Part shown: one piece after another, positions 15,255 through 21,624 of the stretch | Position numbering within the stretch: the stretch's first letter is position 1 | How the letters are laid out: every line of letters begins with the position of its first letter | DNA from: Actinomycetota bacterium | GTDB taxonomy: Bacteria; Actinomycetota; Actinomycetes; Acidothermales; Acidothermaceae | Assembly: GCA_003134755.1 (NCBI GenBank) | Contig: PLCK01000247.1 | Location: forward strand, 3,622-27,492 | DNA: 23,871 bases | Direction of reading: 5' to 3' | The notes under the pieces: generated by a model | Databases searched by the model: none | What the model was told of the DNA's origin: nothing | What the model saw: only the letters and a program-made list of their open reading frames with translations | Position numbers and translations under genes: made by a program

Positions 15255-16562
15255 ATGGTCACGGTCACCTTCCTGGGTGCGGGCTCCGTCGAGTTCACCC
15301 GCCAACTGCTGCGAGATCTGCTCAGTTTCCCCGAACTCGGAGAGTTGCAGCTCGTGCTGCACGACATCGACCCCGACCGCCTTGCGCTCGCCGAGGCGCT
15401 GGCGGCACGCGCCGCTCAAAACCACGGTTCGCGCCTCAAGATCTCGGCCACCACCGACCGCCGCAAGGCTCTCGACGGGGCGGACTTCGCTGTCAACATG
15501 GTGGCGATCGGAGGCCATCGAGCGACGGTCGCCGACTTCGACGTCCCGGATCGGTTCGGCCTGAAGCAAACGATCGGCGACACCCTCGGGATCGGCGGCA
15601 TCTTCCGAGCGCTCCGCACCTTCCCGTTCTTGGCCGATCTCGCCGACGACATGGCTGCGGCCTGCCCCGACGCCTGGCTGCTCAACTACACGAACCCGAT
15701 GGCCATGAACATCGGGTACCTGTCGATGATTGCCCCAAGGCTGAAAGTGCTCGGGCTGTGCCACTCCGTGCACTGGACCGTGCACGGCCTCGCGGCGCTG
15801 GTCGGCGTCCCGTTCGTGGATGTCGCGTACACCAGCGCCGGTGTGAACCACCAAGCCTGGGTGCTGCGGTTCGAGCGTGCGGGCGAGAACCTCTACCCGC
15901 TGCTTGACGCTGCGATCGTCGCCGACCCCGAACTCTTGCGGCGGGTCCGCGTCGACATGTACCGGAGCCTCGGCTACTACCCGACCGAGACCAGCGAGCA
16001 CTCGTCGGAATACGTACCGTGGTATCTGCACAACGAGGCCGAGGTGGCGAGGCTGCGGATCCCGATCCGTGACTACGTCGGCATCAGTGCGGCCAACGTT
16101 GCCGAGTACGAGCGGCTCCGGGCCGAGATGGCGGCCGGCCGCTACGACGAACCCCCCGAAGAGGCCGTCGAGTACGCCCCGCAGGTGATCCACAGCATGG
16201 TGACCGGTGCGCCCCGCGTCATCCAGCTCAACGTGCCGAACACCGGCCTCATCACGAATCTGCCCTCAGGCACTCCGGTTGAAGTGCCCGGCGTGATCGA
16301 CGGAACCGGCGCGCGACCGGCATACGTGGGCGAGCTCCCGCCGCAGTGCGCCGCACTCAATCGCAACTTCCTGAATGTGGTCGACCTGACCGTGCGCGCG
16401 GCCGTCGAGCAGCGGCCCGAACACATCCGGCAGGCAGCGATGGTAGATCCGGCAACGGCGGCGACGCTTTCCGTCGACCAGATCTGGCAACTGTGCAACG
16501 ACATGGTGGCGGCGCACGGCGACCTACTCGCGCCAGCGCTGCGCCAAACTCTTCAGCGCTGA
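15255..16562 (+). CDS. melA: GH4 alpha-galactosidase (MelA type)
   Basis: A 435-residue cytosolic glycosidase of family GH4, which uses NAD+ and a divalent metal (usually Mn2+) and cleaves through a redox-elimination mechanism. The dinucleotide motif FLGAGS starts at residue 6. NYTNPM lies near residue 145, the diagnostic motif CHSV is at 169-172 and GVNHQAW carries the metal-ligand His199. In GH4, CHSV marks alpha-galactosidases, CDMP and CNVP mark the 6-phospho-glucosidases and CHG/CHE the alpha-glucosidase/glucuronidase group, so an alpha-galactosidase acting on non-phosphorylated sugar is favoured. This fits ABC rather than PTS uptake. ATG 15255 has no strong Shine-Dalgarno. It is divergent from the PfkB kinase gene and converges on DeoR 2 with 55 nt between; I see no strong hairpin there. 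Confidence 0.92.
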   Translation: MVTVTFLGAGSVEFTRQLLRDLLSFPELGELQLVLHDIDPDRLALAEALAARAAQNHGSRLKISATTDRRKALDGADFAVNMVAIGGHRATVADFDVPDRFGLKQTIGDTLGIGGIFRALRTFPFLADLADDMAAACPDAWLLNYTNPMAMNIGYLSMIAPRLKVLGLCHSVHWTVHGLAALVGVPFVDVAYTSAGVNHQAWVLRFERAGENLYPLLDAAIVADPELLRRVRVDMYRSLGYYPTETSEHSSEYVPWYLHNEAEVARLRIPIRDYVGISAANVAEYERLRAEMAAGRYDEPPEEAVEYAPQVIHSMVTGAPRVIQLNVPNTGLITNLPSGTPVEVPGVIDGTGARPAYVGELPPQCAALNRNFLNVVDLTVRAAVEQRPEHIRQAAMVDPATAATLSVDQIWQLCNDMVAAHGDLLAPALRQTLQR

Positions 16563-16617
16563 GGACGCCGGCGAGACGTCACGCCCGGCCGCACCCCGCA
16601 CGCCGCACCGAGCCCAC

Positions 16618-17379
16618 TCACGCCTGGTGGACGGTCACGCCGGCCTTCGCGATCTGTTCCAGCTCCTCGGGATCGGCCGATGAATCGGTCACGAAGTCGG
16701 AGATCTCGCTGACCTCACCGATTCGCGCGAAGGCTCGGCGTCCGACCTTCGATCCGTCGGCGACCACGATCACCCGCGCGCCCCGGGTGAGCATCACCTT
16801 GTTGGTCTGCGCCTCGACGTCGTGATGCGTCGTCAACCCGCCGCTGACGCTGATGCCGTCGACGCCGAGCACGGCGACGTCGAGATTCAGCCCGTTCAGC
16901 GTGCGCTCGGCGATAGGACCGACCAGCTCGTAGGACTCGCTGCGTGCATTGCCGCCCGACACGACCAGGTTGATATTGGCCCGGACGGCGAGCTCGGAGG
17001 CAATGTTCAGCGCGTTCGTGACGATCTTCAGGCCGTCGCGGGTGGCGAGCGCGCGCGCGACCTCGGTCGTCGTCGTCCCGCCGCTCAGTCCGACCGAGTG
17101 GACGCCGTCGCCGATCAAGGTGGCCGCTCGTTGGGCGATGAGCCGTTTGGCCTCCTGCTGTCGGCCGCCGCGGTAGCGCATCGGCAGCTCGTACAGCACT
17201 CCGGACGCGACTGCACCGCCATGTGTTCGCTTGAGCAGTTGTTGCTGCTCGAGACCGTGCAGATCGCGCCGGATCGAGGCCTGCGAGACGCCGATTTCGG
17301 CCGCCAGTTCGGGCACGCCCACCGAGCCGTGCTGACCGAGCCGCTCGAGGATGAGTCCGAACCTGTCCTCCTGGCGCAT
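16618..17379 (-). CDS. DeoR-family sugar-catabolism repressor 2
   Basis: A 253-residue DeoR/GlpR-type regulator, distinct from but similar in layout to repressor 1. HTH: VPELAAEIGVSQASIRRDLHGLEQQQLLKRTHGGAV. Sensor domain: GLSGGTTTTEVA, IVTNALNIASEL, GVDGI and VADGSKVGR, the usual sugar-phosphate pocket segments. ATG 17379 begins MRQEDRF directly before the HTH; GTG 17385 is an alternative two codons upstream, and longer ORF extensions lack homology. TATGCT on the minus strand (17386-17391) lies 6 nt before the ATG, so the mRNA may be leaderless. It is divergent from the second ABC operon and probably controls that operon and the kinase/GH4 pair. Confidence 0.91.
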   Translation of the reverse strand: MRQEDRFGLILERLGQHGSVGVPELAAEIGVSQASIRRDLHGLEQQQLLKRTHGGAVASGVLYELPMRYRGGRQQEAKRLIAQRAATLIGDGVHSVGLSGGTTTTEVARALATRDGLKIVTNALNIASELAVRANINLVVSGGNARSESYELVGPIAERTLNGLNLDVAVLGVDGISVSGGLTTHHDVEAQTNKVMLTRGARVIVVADGSKVGRRAFARIGEVSEISDFVTDSSADPEELEQIAKAGVTVHQA

Positions 17380-17499
17380 GCGCACAGCATATGGATGCGC
17401 TACCGGTAGTTCGGCGCAACGTGCACACAACTGCGCAGAGTCGTGTGCGCAAACCCCGGAAAGACGCGGGGGTGACGGCTCAGCGCCCATTTCTGCGCA
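17379..17499. promoter_or_regulatory. Divergent regulatory region with four TGCGCA sites and TGCACA-type repeats
   Basis: TGCGCA occurs at 17379 (overlapping the deoR start codon inside GCGCATGCGC), 17432, 17446 and 17494. GTGCACACAACTGCGCA at 17421-17437 is the partner of the 15187-15203 sequence. Further along, TGCACA-like words recur at 17525-17530 (GTGCAA), 17534-17539 (TGCACA) and 17556-17561 (GTGCAC). The region lies between DeoR 2 and the second binding-protein gene and has the look of a multi-operator repressor target. Confidence 0.55.
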
Positions 17500-17563
17500 A
17501 ACGCTTGTCCGAAGCCAAGCAAACGTGCAAGAGTGCACACTTCGGATGGATGAACGTGCACGA

Positions 17564-17592
17564 TTGGATCAACGTGACACCCGCAGTAGACC
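17564..17592 (+). promoter_or_regulatory. Possible promoter of ABC operon 2 (TTGGAT / TAGACC)
   Basis: TTGGAT at 17564-17569 and TAGACC at 17587-17592 are separated by 17 bp. Transcription would begin near 17600, ahead of AAGGAG at 17632-17637. The -10 is imperfect, so this is tentative. The TGCACA-like words at 17525-17561 would sit immediately upstream. Confidence 0.35.
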
Positions 17593-17645
17593 CCGTGGGA
17601 GCGCCGGGGCCGCATCCGTCACCCACAACAGCAAGGAGCTCAACA

Positions 17646-19067
17646 ATGCCGAGGTCCCGCTTGGCGCAGGTTGTGGCCGCAGGAGTGGTGCTCGTCGTAC
17701 TAGCCGCATGTGGCAGCAGCTCCAAGAAACCAGCATCGCCAACCGCGCCGGGTGTCCAGTCGCCAACCGCGTCGAGCGTCCAAGCGTCAGCCGCGCCGAG
17801 CATCCAGTCGCCAGCCACGCCGAGCGTTCAGCCGCCGACGTCGTCGTCGGCTGCTCCAGCTGCAGAGCCGCTGACGGCGTCCATCACGATGTGGCACGGG
17901 TACACCGACGTTGAGGCGAAAGCCCTGGGCACTCTGGTCGACACGTGGAACACCGCGCACCCCAGCGGCAAGGTGAAGCTGGTCTTCGACGGCGGCAACG
18001 ACGGCGCACTCCAAAAGACCACCGCCGCGTTCGTCGCCGGCAACTACCCCGACGTTGCCTACGAGTACGGCTCGTCGACGAACAATCTGGCCAAACAGCC
18101 GAAGCTGCTCGACCTCACCTCCCTGGTAAACGGCACGCAAGGCTTCAACTGGACCGACTTCTTCCCCGGCGAGCGGCTCGCAGCGACGGTCGGCGACAAG
18201 GTGGTTGGAGTGCCGGCGCTGCAAGACAATCTGGCGCTCGTCTACAACAAGAAGCTGTTCGCTCAGGCAGGTATCGCGCCGCCCACCAACGATTGGAGCT
18301 GGCAAGACTTCCGCGACGCCGCAAAGAAGCTCACGTCGTCCAACGGAAAGCAGTACGGCTGGGCCTACGTGAACGACGGTTCCGAAGACACCGTGTGGCG
18401 CTACCTCGCGATGCTGTGGCAGGGCGGCGGGCAGCTGCTCAGCTCGGACAACAAGTCCGCGGCATTCGACTCACCAGCCGGCCTCGCCGCGATGCAGCAG
18501 CTGCACGACATGGCCGTCGTCGACCACTCGGTCTACCTTGACAGCGGCAATGGCGACTACCTGAACCTGTTCAACAGCGGCAAGATCGCGATGTTGTGGA
18601 CCGGCCCGTGGGACCTGTCGTCAATCAACAGCGACGTCCAGTACGGCGTCACGTACCTGCCGGCCCCCCCCGCCGGCACGCACCAGACGATCTCCGGGCC
18701 CGACGTGTACATGTTGTTCAACCATTCGAAGGCCGCGTCGAACACCGCCTGGCAGTTCGTGAACTGGTTCACCTCGCCGCAGATCAACCTGCAGTTCGCC
18801 GTCGCGACCGGCGACCTGCCGCTACGGCAATCGGAGACCACACTTCCCGACTACCAGAAGTTCCTCACCACGTATCCCGGTGACAAGACGTTTGTCGACA
18901 ACCTGGACAACGTGAAGAACGCCCGACCGAACATCGCCTCGTACCCGGAGATTTCGGCGGCGCTCGGCCAGGCCGTCCAAGCCGTGCTGCTCGGCAAGTC
19001 TGCGCCGCAAGCCGCGCTCGATGCGGCGAAGAGCCAGGTGGAGGGAATCTTGGCGGGCTCGGGATGA
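17646..19067 (+). CDS. ABC sugar-binding lipoprotein (CUT1), system 2
   Basis: A 473-residue extracellular solute-binding lipoprotein. ATG 17646 follows AAGGAG; the signal peptide ends in lipobox LAAC (Cys22). Residues about 30-75 form a Pro/Ser/Ala linker built from four eight-residue repeats of the type SPTAPxVQ, encoded by a 24-bp tandem repeat. The ligand-binding body starts at ITMWHGYTDVEAKALGTLVDTWN and contains YPDVAYEYGSS, GVPALQDNLALVYNKKLFAQAGI and KAASNTAWQFVNWFTSPQINLQF, typical of family-1 binding proteins for glycerol-phosphate or oligosaccharides. First gene of the second importer operon. The longer ORF beginning at 17391 runs through the regulatory region and is not used. Ligand unknown; the nearby alpha-galactosidase suggests an alpha-galactoside. 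Confidence 0.93.
   Translation: MPRSRLAQVVAAGVVLVVLAACGSSSKKPASPTAPGVQSPTASSVQASAAPSIQSPATPSVQPPTSSSAAPAAEPLTASITMWHGYTDVEAKALGTLVDTWNTAHPSGKVKLVFDGGNDGALQKTTAAFVAGNYPDVAYEYGSSTNNLAKQPKLLDLTSLVNGTQGFNWTDFFPGERLAATVGDKVVGVPALQDNLALVYNKKLFAQAGIAPPTNDWSWQDFRDAAKKLTSSNGKQYGWAYVNDGSEDTVWRYLAMLWQGGGQLLSSDNKSAAFDSPAGLAAMQQLHDMAVVDHSVYLDSGNGDYLNLFNSGKIAMLWTGPWDLSSINSDVQYGVTYLPAPPAGTHQTISGPDVYMLFNHSKAASNTAWQFVNWFTSPQINLQFAVATGDLPLRQSETTLPDYQKFLTTYPGDKTFVDNLDNVKNARPNIASYPEISAALGQAVQAVLLGKSAPQAALDAAKSQVEGILAGSG
17738..17833 (+). repeat. 24-bp tandem repeat, four copies, in binding-protein linker
   Basis: Four imperfect 24-bp units lie at 17738-17761, 17762-17785, 17786-17809 and 17810-17833. Each keeps the reading frame and encodes an octapeptide of the SPTAPxVQ type in the spacer between the lipidated Cys and the binding domain. 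Copy number could vary between strains without breaking the frame. Confidence 0.85.
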
Positions 19068-20002
19068 TCGCCTCCGCCGCGGGCGGGCGGCCGCGGCGAC
19101 GAGTCCTCCCGGTTGGTGGGGTAGCGCGCCGTCGGGCCGATCATCTATCCGGCTGGGCGATGGTGGGCCCGACCGTGTTCCTGATCGGACTGTTCGGATT
19201 GGTGCCGCTGATCTGGTCGTTCGTGCTGTCGTTCCAGCACTCCGACCTCCAGACCAGCCCCACCTCGGCCGGCGTCCAGAACTATCGAGCGCTCTCGCAC
19301 GACCCGGTGTTCTGGCAATCGGTACGCCAGACGCTGCTCTACTCGGTGCTGTTCGTCCCCATCACGCTCGTTGGCTCCTTGCTGGTCGCGGCGGCCATCA
19401 ACCGCCGAATCCGCGGCATCACTCTTTACCGGTTGGCCATCTTCATTCCGGTGGTGACGTCGACCGTCGCCACCGGGGTGATCTTCAGCTGGGTGCTCGA
19501 CCCGAACTTCGGGATCGTGAATTCACTGCTGCACAAGGTAGGAATTCACCAGCAGGGCTTTTTCAGCTCACCCGGGCAGGCCCTGTACTCCGTCGTCGCC
19601 ATGACCGTGTGGGGTTGGCTCGGCTTCGGTGCGCTCATCTTTCTCGCCGGCCTGCAGGGCATTCCGGGCGAGCTGCTCGAGGCGGCTTCGATCGACGGGT
19701 GCTCGAAGACCCGTGCGTTCTGGTCAATCTCGGTACCTCTGCTGCGGCCGGTCACCGCGTTTCTCCTGGTGTGGCTGACGATCAACTCACTCCAGCTGTT
19801 CGACGAGGTCTACGTCACGACCAAGGGTGGCCCGCTCCACGCGTCGACTGTCGTCGTCTACTACCTGTACCAGCAGGCATTCCAGTATTTCCATGCCGGC
19901 TACGCCGCGGCGATCGCCTACGTGTTGTTCGCGGCGATCCTCGTCGTCACGTTGGTCGAGCTGCAGCTCAGCCGACGTCTCAACAGCGAGCAGGCTCCCT
20001 GA
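19064..20002 (+). CDS. ABC sugar transporter permease, MalF/UgpA family (CUT1), system 2
   Basis: A 312-residue inner-membrane permease with an Arg-rich N-terminus and six predicted membrane segments. EAA loop: LLEAASIDGCSKTRAFWSISVPLLRP. Conserved C-terminal segment LQLFDEVYVTTKGGP is typical of UgpA/MalF-type sugar permeases. Its ATG lies in ATGA with the stop of the binding-protein gene, which fixes the start and implies coupled translation. It partners the MalG-type permease that follows. Confidence 0.94.
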   Translation: MIASAAGGRPRRRVLPVGGVARRRADHLSGWAMVGPTVFLIGLFGLVPLIWSFVLSFQHSDLQTSPTSAGVQNYRALSHDPVFWQSVRQTLLYSVLFVPITLVGSLLVAAAINRRIRGITLYRLAIFIPVVTSTVATGVIFSWVLDPNFGIVNSLLHKVGIHQQGFFSSPGQALYSVVAMTVWGWLGFGALIFLAGLQGIPGELLEAASIDGCSKTRAFWSISVPLLRPVTAFLLVWLTINSLQLFDEVYVTTKGGPLHASTVVVYYLYQQAFQYFHAGYAAAIAYVLFAAILVVTLVELQLSRRLNSEQAP

Positions 20003-20886
20003 TGGCAGCCGGGACGCAGGCGCGGATGCCAGCGGCTGCGAGTGCCGATCGTGCCCCTGCGCAGCGGCGGAAACGTCGCCGATGGCGCCCCAGTGGTTGG
20101 CACCTCGTTCTCCTACCGCTCGCGTTGCTGCTCATCTCGCCGCTTATCTGGATGGCGTTGACGAGCCTTTCGACCTTGGAGGAGACCCGGCGATTCCCGC
20201 CTGGGCTGCCGCACACCCTGCAATGGCACAACTATCTGTCTGCCTGGCGCGAATCACCGTTCGGGAGATGGCTGCTGAACAGCACCATCGTGTCGGTGGC
20301 GTGTGTGGTGGGCAACGTGGTCTTGTGCAGTCTGGCGGGGTACGCGTTCGCTCGCATCAGGTTCGCCGGCAGCCGCATCGTCTTCGTCGCCTTGCTCGCG
20401 ACACTCATGGTGCCGTTCCAGGTCGTGATGATCCCGACACTCATCATCATCAAGGACCTTCATCTGGTCGACAGTCTGCCTGCACTCATAGCGCCGAACC
20501 TGGTCACGCCCTTCGGCGTGTACCTGCTCCGGCAGTTCTTCCTTTCGCTGCCGGCTGAGCTCGAGGAGGCCGCCATCATCGACGGCGCCGGCCGGCTGCG
20601 CGTGCTGTGGCAGGTGCTTCTCCCACTGATGGGGCCGCCGCTGATCACGTTGACAGTGCTGACCTTCCTCAACGTCTGGAACGACTTCCTGTGGCCCCTG
20701 ATCGTCACGTCGTCGCCTGCCAACATGACCGTGCAGGTCGGGCTCGCTTCGTTCCAGAGCGCGCACTTCACGAACTGGCCGATCCTCATGGCGGGCACCC
20801 TGATGAGCCAGATTCCCGTGCTCCTGCTTTTCATCGCGGGGCAGCGCTTCTTCGTGAGCTCGATAGCTTCGACCGGATTCAAATGA
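20002..20886 (+). CDS. ABC sugar transporter permease, MalG/UgpE family (CUT1), system 2
   Basis: A 294-residue inner-membrane permease with a basic N-terminus and six predicted membrane segments. EAA loop: LEEAAIIDGAGRLRVLWQVLLPLMGPP; the ending GQRFFVSSIASTGFK is the usual C-terminus of this family, so the gene is complete. Its ATG shares a base with the preceding stop (TGATG), and its own stop overlaps the next ATG (ATGA at 20883). The operon was therefore built to continue into a fourth gene, which is now broken. No ATPase gene is present. Confidence 0.94.
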   Translation: MAAGTQARMPAAASADRAPAQRRKRRRWRPSGWHLVLLPLALLLISPLIWMALTSLSTLEETRRFPPGLPHTLQWHNYLSAWRESPFGRWLLNSTIVSVACVVGNVVLCSLAGYAFARIRFAGSRIVFVALLATLMVPFQVVMIPTLIIIKDLHLVDSLPALIAPNLVTPFGVYLLRQFFLSLPAELEEAAIIDGAGRLRVLWQVLLPLMGPPLITLTVLTFLNVWNDFLWPLIVTSSPANMTVQVGLASFQSAHFTNWPILMAGTLMSQIPVLLLFIAGQRFFVSSIASTGFK

Positions 20887-20918
20887 TCGTCACGGTCACG
20901 CCGAACCCGGCACTCGAT

Positions 20919-20988
20919 GTGACCCGATCGATTTTGGTTGGTGTCGATGGTTCCGAGACTTCCGTGCGCGCTGGCTCCTACGCCGCCG
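20919..20988 (+). pseudogene. N-terminal fragment of a universal stress protein-like gene
   Basis: GTG at 20919 followed by TRSILVGVDGSETSVRAGSYAAG resembles the first strand and nucleotide-loop start of UspA-family proteins (ILVGVDGS, then a helix). Only about 23 residues remain before the sequence becomes unlike the family and reaches the tRNA-Lys fragment. It is in frame with the kinase stub. The match is short, so the assignment rests on the VGVDGSETS motif alone. Confidence 0.45.
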
Positions 20989-20990
20989 GT

Positions 20991-21018
20991 CACAGGGGGA
21001 GGTCGCACACACAGGGGG
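20991..21018. repeat. Direct repeat CACAGGGGG next to the tRNA fragment
   Basis: CACAGGGGG occurs at 20991-20999 and 21010-21018. The second copy abuts the discriminator base of the tRNA-Lys fragment. It may be a trace of the rearrangement or chance in G-rich DNA. Confidence 0.3.
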
Positions 21019-21060
21019 TGGGCCGCCCGGGGGTTGAACCCGGAACCCGCGGATTAAAAG
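21019..21060 (-). other. 3' fragment of tRNA-Lys(TTT), probable integration (att) scar
   Basis: Read on the minus strand, these 42 nt carry the anticodon loop CTTTTAA (21054-21060), the 3' anticodon strand TCCGC, variable loop, T-stem CCGGG, T-loop TTCAACC, T-stem CCCGG, acceptor strand GCGGCCC (21020-21026) and discriminator A (21019). The 5' half of the tRNA is missing, so it is not functional. Displaced tRNA 3' ends are left where tyrosine-recombinase elements integrate. The orientation puts the element to the right (above 21060) and the old chromosome to the left. No integrase gene is recognisable nearby. Confidence 0.8.
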
Positions 21061-21092
21061 TAGCTCTCTGTAATCACTTTGAAGTCCGCTGA

Positions 21093-21624
21093 AATACATA
21101 CGTGCAGGTCAGAGCGGTTTCGTCTCCATGCGAGTCCGTCACTGTCCGTAGTCTTCCAGCGGTGTGGCTGCCAGCGTGGCTGCCATTTTCAGACGACTAC
21201 GCACGGTGGCGGAAGCAATTTTGGGGCTGCAGTCTCGGCCTACTCGGCGCCTCTCCGGCAGGTGCCGTCGCGGATCACCCGGGAAGCTATTCCAGCCGCC
21301 GGCGTCGATGCCGATGTCCATGTGGTCGACATTAGCCGCGGCGCTGTTCGCCGTCGAGATCCGCATGTGCCAAGACTCTCCGTCGCCGCTTGGCGCAGCT
21401 AACGGTTAACCCGACGCCTGCCTCGCACCCGGCGACCACGTCCAGTGCAAGGGTTGAGCGCGGACGCGTCTATCGCGCCGTGTGGTCGAGCAGCGAGTTG
21501 CGGCGACGTTCGTGGTGCGGGATGGGGAGGATAAGGCGGAGACCACCCGTCGCATGGTGTTTGGCTGGTCGGCTTCGCGTTCCGGTCGGGCGAAACGGTC
21601 GCGCCGGTACCGTTGGTGAGGCAG
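21093..21624. other. 532-bp stretch with no recognisable gene
   Basis: Short ORFs exist on both strands but none has a convincing start, codon pattern or family match. On the minus strand a frame ends KMAATLAATPLEDYGQ at 21139, about 80 bp before the tRNA scar. That is where an integrase C-terminus would be expected, but no integrase catalytic residues are readable upstream. It looks like degraded accessory DNA. Confidence 0.5.

Larger units (their letters stand above)
20883..21092 (+). pseudogene. Truncated 1-phosphofructokinase/tagatose-6-phosphate kinase, chimeric ORF
   Basis: The 69-codon ORF opens with MIVTVTPNPALDVT, the unmistakable N-terminus of the FruK/LacC branch of PfkB kinases, normally about 310 residues. 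Homology stops after about 14 codons (near 20924). The frame then reads RSILVGVDGSETS, which looks like the start of a universal stress protein, and ends by translating an antisense tRNA-Lys fragment (GRPGVEPGTRGLKV). The ATG overlaps the permease stop in ATGA, so the kinase was once the translationally coupled fourth gene of the importer operon. An intact version would have made a ketose bisphosphate for an aldolase such as the one at 8131-8976. The product here cannot be a kinase. A misassembled junction is the main alternative to a real deletion. Confidence 0.75.

Noticed and set aside
14715..16193. 492-residue minus-strand ORF across kinase and GH4 genes
   Set aside because: Antisense to GH4 and out of frame with the kinase; crosses a divergent promoter region.
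21139..21366. Minus-strand ORF ending KMAATLAATPLEDYGQ as an integrase C-terminus
   Set aside because: The position near the tRNA scar is suggestive, but no integrase Arg-His-x-x-Arg or Tyr motif can be read, so no call is made.
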